The notes under the pieces: model-generated
The model's database searches: none
What the model was told of the DNA's origin: nothing
What the model saw: the letters and a program-made list of their open reading frames with translations, nothing else
Shown here: piece after piece, positions 6,624 to 9,466 of the stretch
How the letters are laid out: each line of letters starts with the position of its first letter
Position numbering within the stretch: the stretch's first letter is position 1
From: Anaerolineales bacterium
GTDB taxonomy: Bacteria; Chloroflexota; Anaerolineae; Anaerolineales; UBA6663
DNA: 9,466 bases
Assembly: GCA_016789165.1 (NCBI GenBank)
Contig: JAEURL010000699.1
Coordinates: 1-9,466 of the forward strand
Direction: 5' to 3'
Translations under genes and position numbers: made by a program

Positions 6624-6688
6624 TTATGGCCGAATGGCACAATAGACCTCAACTCCTAGGCACATTCCGGCCTCACCTTAGAGAACGG

Positions 6689-7894
6689 TTAATTCACCGC
6701 CCTCAGCCGGGCCTGAACCAGGGCCGAGATCTGCTGAACGCGCTGATCCCAGGTGTTTTCGGCCGCCAGGCGCCGGCGGGCCTCCACCTGGCCGGCCCCC
6801 CGGTCCTGAAGCGCGGCCTCCACCCCGACTAGGAAATCCTCCGGAGAGCCCGCGATCCGCACGTACTGCCCGTACTCCTCCAGGGCGGGAATATCGACTG
6901 AGACAATCGGGATTCCGGCGGCCAGGTACTCGTACAGCTTGATGGGGTTGATGTTCTGGGCCTCTTCCCCCGGACGGTACGGGATGAGGCCGACATCGAA
7001 GGTCGGCAAGTAATAGGGCACCTGCTCGGCCGGCTTCTGCCCCAGGAAGTAGACGTTGGGCAGGGCCCGCAGGCTGGCCAGTTCCGCTTCGGCGCCCGGC
7101 TCCCAGACCGAGCCGACCAGGGCCAGCGACCAGGTCGGCCGCTGGCGGGCGATTTCGGCCAGCAAGGGCAGATCCAGCCGCAGGCTGATGTGCCCGGAAT
7201 AGCCGATGATCGGGCGCGGCAGGCGCCGGATATCCTCCGGCACCGGCAGGCCGGCCTGCCAGGCCCGCTCAAAGGCCGCGAAGTCCACGCCGTTCGGGAC
7301 GAAGACGGTCTGCGGGTTGTAAGGCGCCTTGCTCTCCAGCAGCTTGCGCGAGGTGACGATCACGAGATGGGCGCGCGCCAGCAGGCGCGGCTCCTCGCGC
7401 AGGATACGCTGGCGCATTTCGGGCGTATGGTGCCGGTAGGCCGCGTACTCGTCGTCCACGTAGCAGACGATCAGGCGCTCGTCCAGCGAGCCGATCAGCT
7501 CGGCGTCTTTCACCTGAAACACCCACGTGATCGGCCGCTCGATCCCCAGCTGCGCCATGGCCCGCCGCAGGGCCAGACGGCGCAGCCCGCGCGTCAGGCC
7601 GTCCAGGCCGGGCCGCTCCGTGCGCGGCGCCCACACCGGATGGCGGTACAGCCACAGGCCGTCCGCCTCGGGCACCAGGCGCGGCCGGCGCCAGGCCTCG
7701 GACTTCACCCGCCCGCGCCGCAGGTCGGCCAGCCAATGGACCTTCGGCTCCACGTACAAGACGGTATTGTCGCGCGCCAGCCGCGAGAAGATGTGCTGGC
7801 GGTTGCGCCAGATATCGTGCCAGGGGCCCTGGGCAAAGTGGACGATCTGCTCGCCCCGCAGGCCGGCGCCGGCTGGGCTGGTTTCCGTGGTCAT
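6689..7894 (-). CDS. TuaH-like glycosyltransferase (GT-B, family 4/1 type)
   Basis: Complete 401-residue protein. Its pattern fits the branch of GT-B enzymes that includes the teichuronic acid protein TuaH: VLYVEP (45-50), YVDDEYAAY (145-153, where relatives have a 'YDcmDd..aF' motif), and FVPNGVDF (198-205). It continues with PIIGYSGHIS (228-237), LALVGSVWEP (257-266), FDVGLIPY (299-306) and NPIKLYEYLAAGIPIVS (316-332), the donor-binding region with E322. It would add a sugar to the growing lipid-linked glycan. The ATG at 7894 overlaps the stop of the upstream glycosyltransferase as ATGA, and GAGG lies about ten bases upstream, so translation is probably coupled. About 220 bases separate its stop from the next gene, so it probably ends the upstream unit, though I see no strong terminator. 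Substrate unknown. Confidence 0.9.
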   Translation of the reverse strand: MTTETSPAGAGLRGEQIVHFAQGPWHDIWRNRQHIFSRLARDNTVLYVEPKVHWLADLRRGRVKSEAWRRPRLVPEADGLWLYRHPVWAPRTERPGLDGLTRGLRRLALRRAMAQLGIERPITWVFQVKDAELIGSLDERLIVCYVDDEYAAYRHHTPEMRQRILREEPRLLARAHLVIVTSRKLLESKAPYNPQTVFVPNGVDFAAFERAWQAGLPVPEDIRRLPRPIIGYSGHISLRLDLPLLAEIARQRPTWSLALVGSVWEPGAEAELASLRALPNVYFLGQKPAEQVPYYLPTFDVGLIPYRPGEEAQNINPIKLYEYLAAGIPIVSVDIPALEEYGQYVRIAGSPEDFLVGVEAALQDRGAGQVEARRRLAAENTWDQRVQQISALVQARLRAVN

Positions 7895-9045
7895 GCGCTG
7901 CGTCCCTCGGAGACGAGCGGGGTCCCGGCGGCGCCCAGCGCCGCCTGGTAGATCTCCGCCATTTGGGCGCCGATGGCGCGCCAGTCATATTGCCGGGCGT
8001 GGGCCAGGATCGCGGCCGCGGACCAGTCTGTGGCGCGCGCCTGGCGCAGCGCCGCGGTCAGGCCGCCGGCGGCGGCGGGCGGGTACAGCACCCCGGCGAG
8101 CGGCGGCACCACCTCGGCCAGATAATCCAGCGCCGGCGCCACCACCGGCCGGCCAAACGACAGCGCCAGCAGGGCCGACCCGGAAGTGGTGCTGCGCGCA
8201 TACGGCAGGGCCACCACGTCGGCGGCGTTCAGGTAGACCTGCAGTTCGTCGTCCGGCACAAAGCCAGGCCGGTACAGCACGCCCGGCCCCTGGGCCAGCG
8301 CCGCGATCTGCGCGCCGTACTCGGCGTGCGCGACCTTGCCGGCGATGACGAGCTTGAGCGCGGCCGGGCCGAGCTCCGCCTGGGCGGCCAGCAGGCTTTC
8401 CAGGCCCTTGTAGGGGGCGATCTGCCCCAGGGCCAGGGCCACGAAATCGGCGGGGGCCAGGCCCAGCCGGGCGCGGGCCTCGGCCGGGGACAGGCGATTG
8501 GGATACTGGCCGATGTAATGGCCGTGCGGCACGACGAAGACCGCGCGGCGCCGGCCGTAACGGGCGGCGACCGCCCGGGCCGCCGCCTGGCTGTGGACGT
8601 GGATGGCGTCCGCCCCGGCCAGGATCAGGCGGTGCGCCGCCTCCGCCAGGCCGGCGGAATAGCCGGCGCCGAAGTTTGGCTCCAGGTTGTGGAGCGTATA
8701 CACCAGCCGCGCCCCGGCCCGCCGCGCCAGCGCCAGCGCCAGCGCCAGCCGGCCCAGCTCGCCGGCCATGCGCGCCGGGTGGACAAGCCGGTTGTGGCCG
8801 AGCTTGTAGATCAGCCGGCGGTAGCCGGCCGCCGACGCGCCAAACCAGGGCTGGGGCCGGATCTGGCTTTCCACCCAGTGGACGTGTACGATCCCGCCGG
8901 GGCGGGCCTGCCGCAGCGCCCAGCCCGGCGTCAGGCGCGCCACCAACGGCACCGGCTCGGCGCAGTACGGCTGAACCGCCTGTTGAAATAGGGTGATGTA
9001 GGGATTCGCCTGCGGCGAGACGTTCGCGACCAGGGCAACGCGCAT
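7891..9045 (-). CDS. Glycosyltransferase of GT4/GumI-like type
   Basis: Complete 384-residue GT-B protein. It begins RVALVANVSP (2-11) and has HVHWVES (54-60) and VYTLHNLEPN (115-124), a combination typical of a glycosyltransferase subgroup with GumI-like and related mannosyltransferase-type members. IHVHS (148-152) and VPHGHY (172-177) are the usual interdomain landmarks. The donor half has LGQIAPYKG (206-214) and TTSGSALLALSFGRPVVAP (286-304). In this last block the glutamates of the classical E-x7-E motif are absent: the second position aligns with a leucine. That is seen in some branches of the fold and need not mean inactivity. The start codon has only a weak GAGAAG upstream. It follows the upstream partial gene by 31 bases and overlaps the next gene by four. 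The donor sugar is not certain. Confidence 0.88.
   Translation of the reverse strand: MRVALVANVSPQANPYITLFQQAVQPYCAEPVPLVARLTPGWALRQARPGGIVHVHWVESQIRPQPWFGASAAGYRRLIYKLGHNRLVHPARMAGELGRLALALALARRAGARLVYTLHNLEPNFGAGYSAGLAEAAHRLILAGADAIHVHSQAAARAVAARYGRRRAVFVVPHGHYIGQYPNRLSPAEARARLGLAPADFVALALGQIAPYKGLESLLAAQAELGPAALKLVIAGKVAHAEYGAQIAALAQGPGVLYRPGFVPDDELQVYLNAADVVALPYARSTTSGSALLALSFGRPVVAPALDYLAEVVPPLAGVLYPPAAAGGLTAALRQARATDWSAAAILAHARQYDWRAIGAQMAEIYQAALGAAGTPLVSEGRSA
8725..8748. repeat. Four tandem copies of CGCCAG
   Basis: Four exact hexamers in a row inside the GumI-like glycosyltransferase gene. They encode alternating Leu-Ala residues (about 100-107) in a helix before the VYTLHN strand. 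Copy-number change would add or remove Leu-Ala pairs without a frameshift, so it would not act as an on/off switch. Confidence 0.6.
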
Positions 9046-9076
9046 GAGCTTCTCGACAGACCCGCGGTTTATCCGG

Positions 9077-9466
9077 CTAGAAAGATTTCCGCGGCGGTCC
9101 GCTCTTGCCGGGCCGCACCACCCCCACCACGGCCGTCGCCAGGTGGCGCAGGGCGCGCAAGCCGGCCTTGATACCGGCCTTCACCGGGGCCGGCAGCGGC
9201 CGCAGCTGCTGCTTGGCCCACAGGATGCTCTCGTTGTAGAGGGCGCTGCGATGGCGCGGCAGCCCGGCCGTGATCAGCAGCTCGCGCCAGCACCGCCCGC
9301 GCTCGCCCAGCCGCAGCGGCGCCCGCCCGAGGGCCGCCGCCTGCTGCTGGAACCAGATCCACACCGGCAGGTGCAGCCGGCCGCCCAGGGCCGGATCAAA
9401 CCAGGCGGCGCGGTTCTTAATCAGAAAGGCGCGCGTGGAAGTGTTGGGATGGTCGCGCCGGAAGAA
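9077..9466 (-). CDS. Unrecognised protein, C-terminal 129 residues
   Basis: The reading frame is open from the window edge to TAG at 9077-9079, so only the C-terminus is present. In residues numbered from the edge, it starts FFRRDHPNTSTRAFLIKNRA (1-20), then has AWFDPALGGRLHLPVWIWF (21-39). A basic helical tail follows, including LRLGERGRCWREL (50-62), NESILWAKQQL (77-87) and the final RPGKSGPPRKSF. I do not recognise the family firmly. The 'TRAFLI ... WFDPALGG ... W' layout is compatible with the end of a GT2-type glycosyltransferase, where an ID/ED-like loop precedes an amphipathic tail, but a sulfotransferase or an unrelated surface-polysaccharide enzyme is equally open. Its varied aromatic content, in contrast to the Ala/Gly/Arg-rich reading in the neighbouring frame, shows this is the coding frame. 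It lies 31 bases before the GumI-like glycosyltransferase and is probably co-transcribed. Confidence 0.6.
   Translation of the reverse strand, partial: FFRRDHPNTSTRAFLIKNRAAWFDPALGGRLHLPVWIWFQQQAAALGRAPLRLGERGRCWRELLITAGLPRHRSALYNESILWAKQQLRPLPAPVKAGIKAGLRALRHLATAVVGVVRPGKSGPPRKSF

Larger units (their letters stand above)
6571..6660 (-). promoter_or_regulatory. AT-rich intergenic region, likely promoter of the downstream block
   Basis: By hand count 36 of 90 bases are G or C, far below the flanking genes. It lies between the stop of the TuaH-like glycosyltransferase and the chain-length gene. Reading on the minus strand, candidate -10 hexamers are CATAAC (near 6625-6630), CATAAT (near 6613-6618) and GATATT (near 6577-6582). 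Candidate -35 sequences are TTGAGG (near 6649-6654, about 18 bases before CATAAC) and TTGGGA (near 6600-6605, about 17 before GATATT). None is a full consensus. The AT-rich block, the palindromes within it and the strong ribosome-binding site downstream together support a promoter here. Confidence 0.45.

Noticed and set aside
5340..6659. A plus-strand frame of 439 codons opposite the chain-length gene
   Set aside because: It is antisense to a well-supported Wzz-type gene, and its leucine/glutamine-rich product mirrors the coiled-coil codons.
6468..6688. JUMPstart/ops element (GGCGGTAG) as in enterobacterial polysaccharide operons
   Set aside because: I looked for it on the minus strand of the spacer and did not find it.
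6686..6699. Inverted repeat CGGT...ACCG around the stop of the TuaH-like gene as a terminator
   Set aside because: The stem is only four pairs and is not followed by a U-tract.
1..9466. tRNA, rRNA, CRISPR array, insertion sequence or att site
   Set aside because: I saw no regularly spaced repeats, transposase or integrase motifs, terminal inverted repeats or tRNA-like cloverleaf on either strand; the short tandem hexamer in one gene is the only tandem repeat seen.

Overview
The window is very GC-rich and tightly packed. Every gene I can support lies on the minus strand, so the genes read from high to low coordinates. The content is one segment of a cell-surface polysaccharide (exopolysaccharide or O-antigen-like) biosynthesis locus. 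No marker gene fixes the taxon. The GC content, the Ala/Arg/Leu-rich proteins, the adjacency of heparinase II/III-like and glycosyltransferase genes, and the absence of enterobacterial-type features make a Chloroflexota-like (Anaerolineae-type) or other environmental high-GC bacterium plausible, but this is inference.

Layout in transcription order. Upstream block: the C-terminal part of an unrecognised protein (9466 to 9077), a GT-B glycosyltransferase (9045 to 7891), and a second, TuaH-like glycosyltransferase (7894 to 6689) joined to it by a 4-base ATGA overlap. Next comes the only substantial intergenic space (6688 to 6468). It is unusually AT-rich for this window, carries perfect palindromes, and is the best candidate for a promoter/leader. 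Downstream block: a Wzz-type chain-length regulator (6467 to 5409), a GT4 glycosyltransferase (5341 to 4046), an O-antigen ligase/Wzy-type polytopic membrane protein (3999 to 2566), a class I SAM methyltransferase (2490 to 1660), a third GT4 glycosyltransferase (1629 to 472), and the N-terminus of a probable heparinase II/III-family protein (364 to beyond position 1).

How they may work together: the four glycosyltransferases would build a lipid-linked repeat unit at the cytoplasmic face of the membrane. The Wzy-like protein would polymerise or ligate it, and the Wzz-like protein would set chain length. The methyltransferase may decorate or cap a sugar, and the heparinase-like protein may cut or edit the polymer. 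The initiating sugar-phosphate transferase, the flippase, any outer export machinery and any tyrosine kinase are not in the window, so the locus must continue on one or both sides.

The less ordinary signals are a 17-codon ORF that bridges the glycosyltransferase stop and the polymerase start by two ATGA overlaps, with the same ten-base start repeated at both; the palindrome-bearing AT-rich leader of the Wzz-like gene; and the high frequency of the octamer GGCCGGCC. I found no RNA genes, CRISPR arrays, insertion sequences or integrase/att features.
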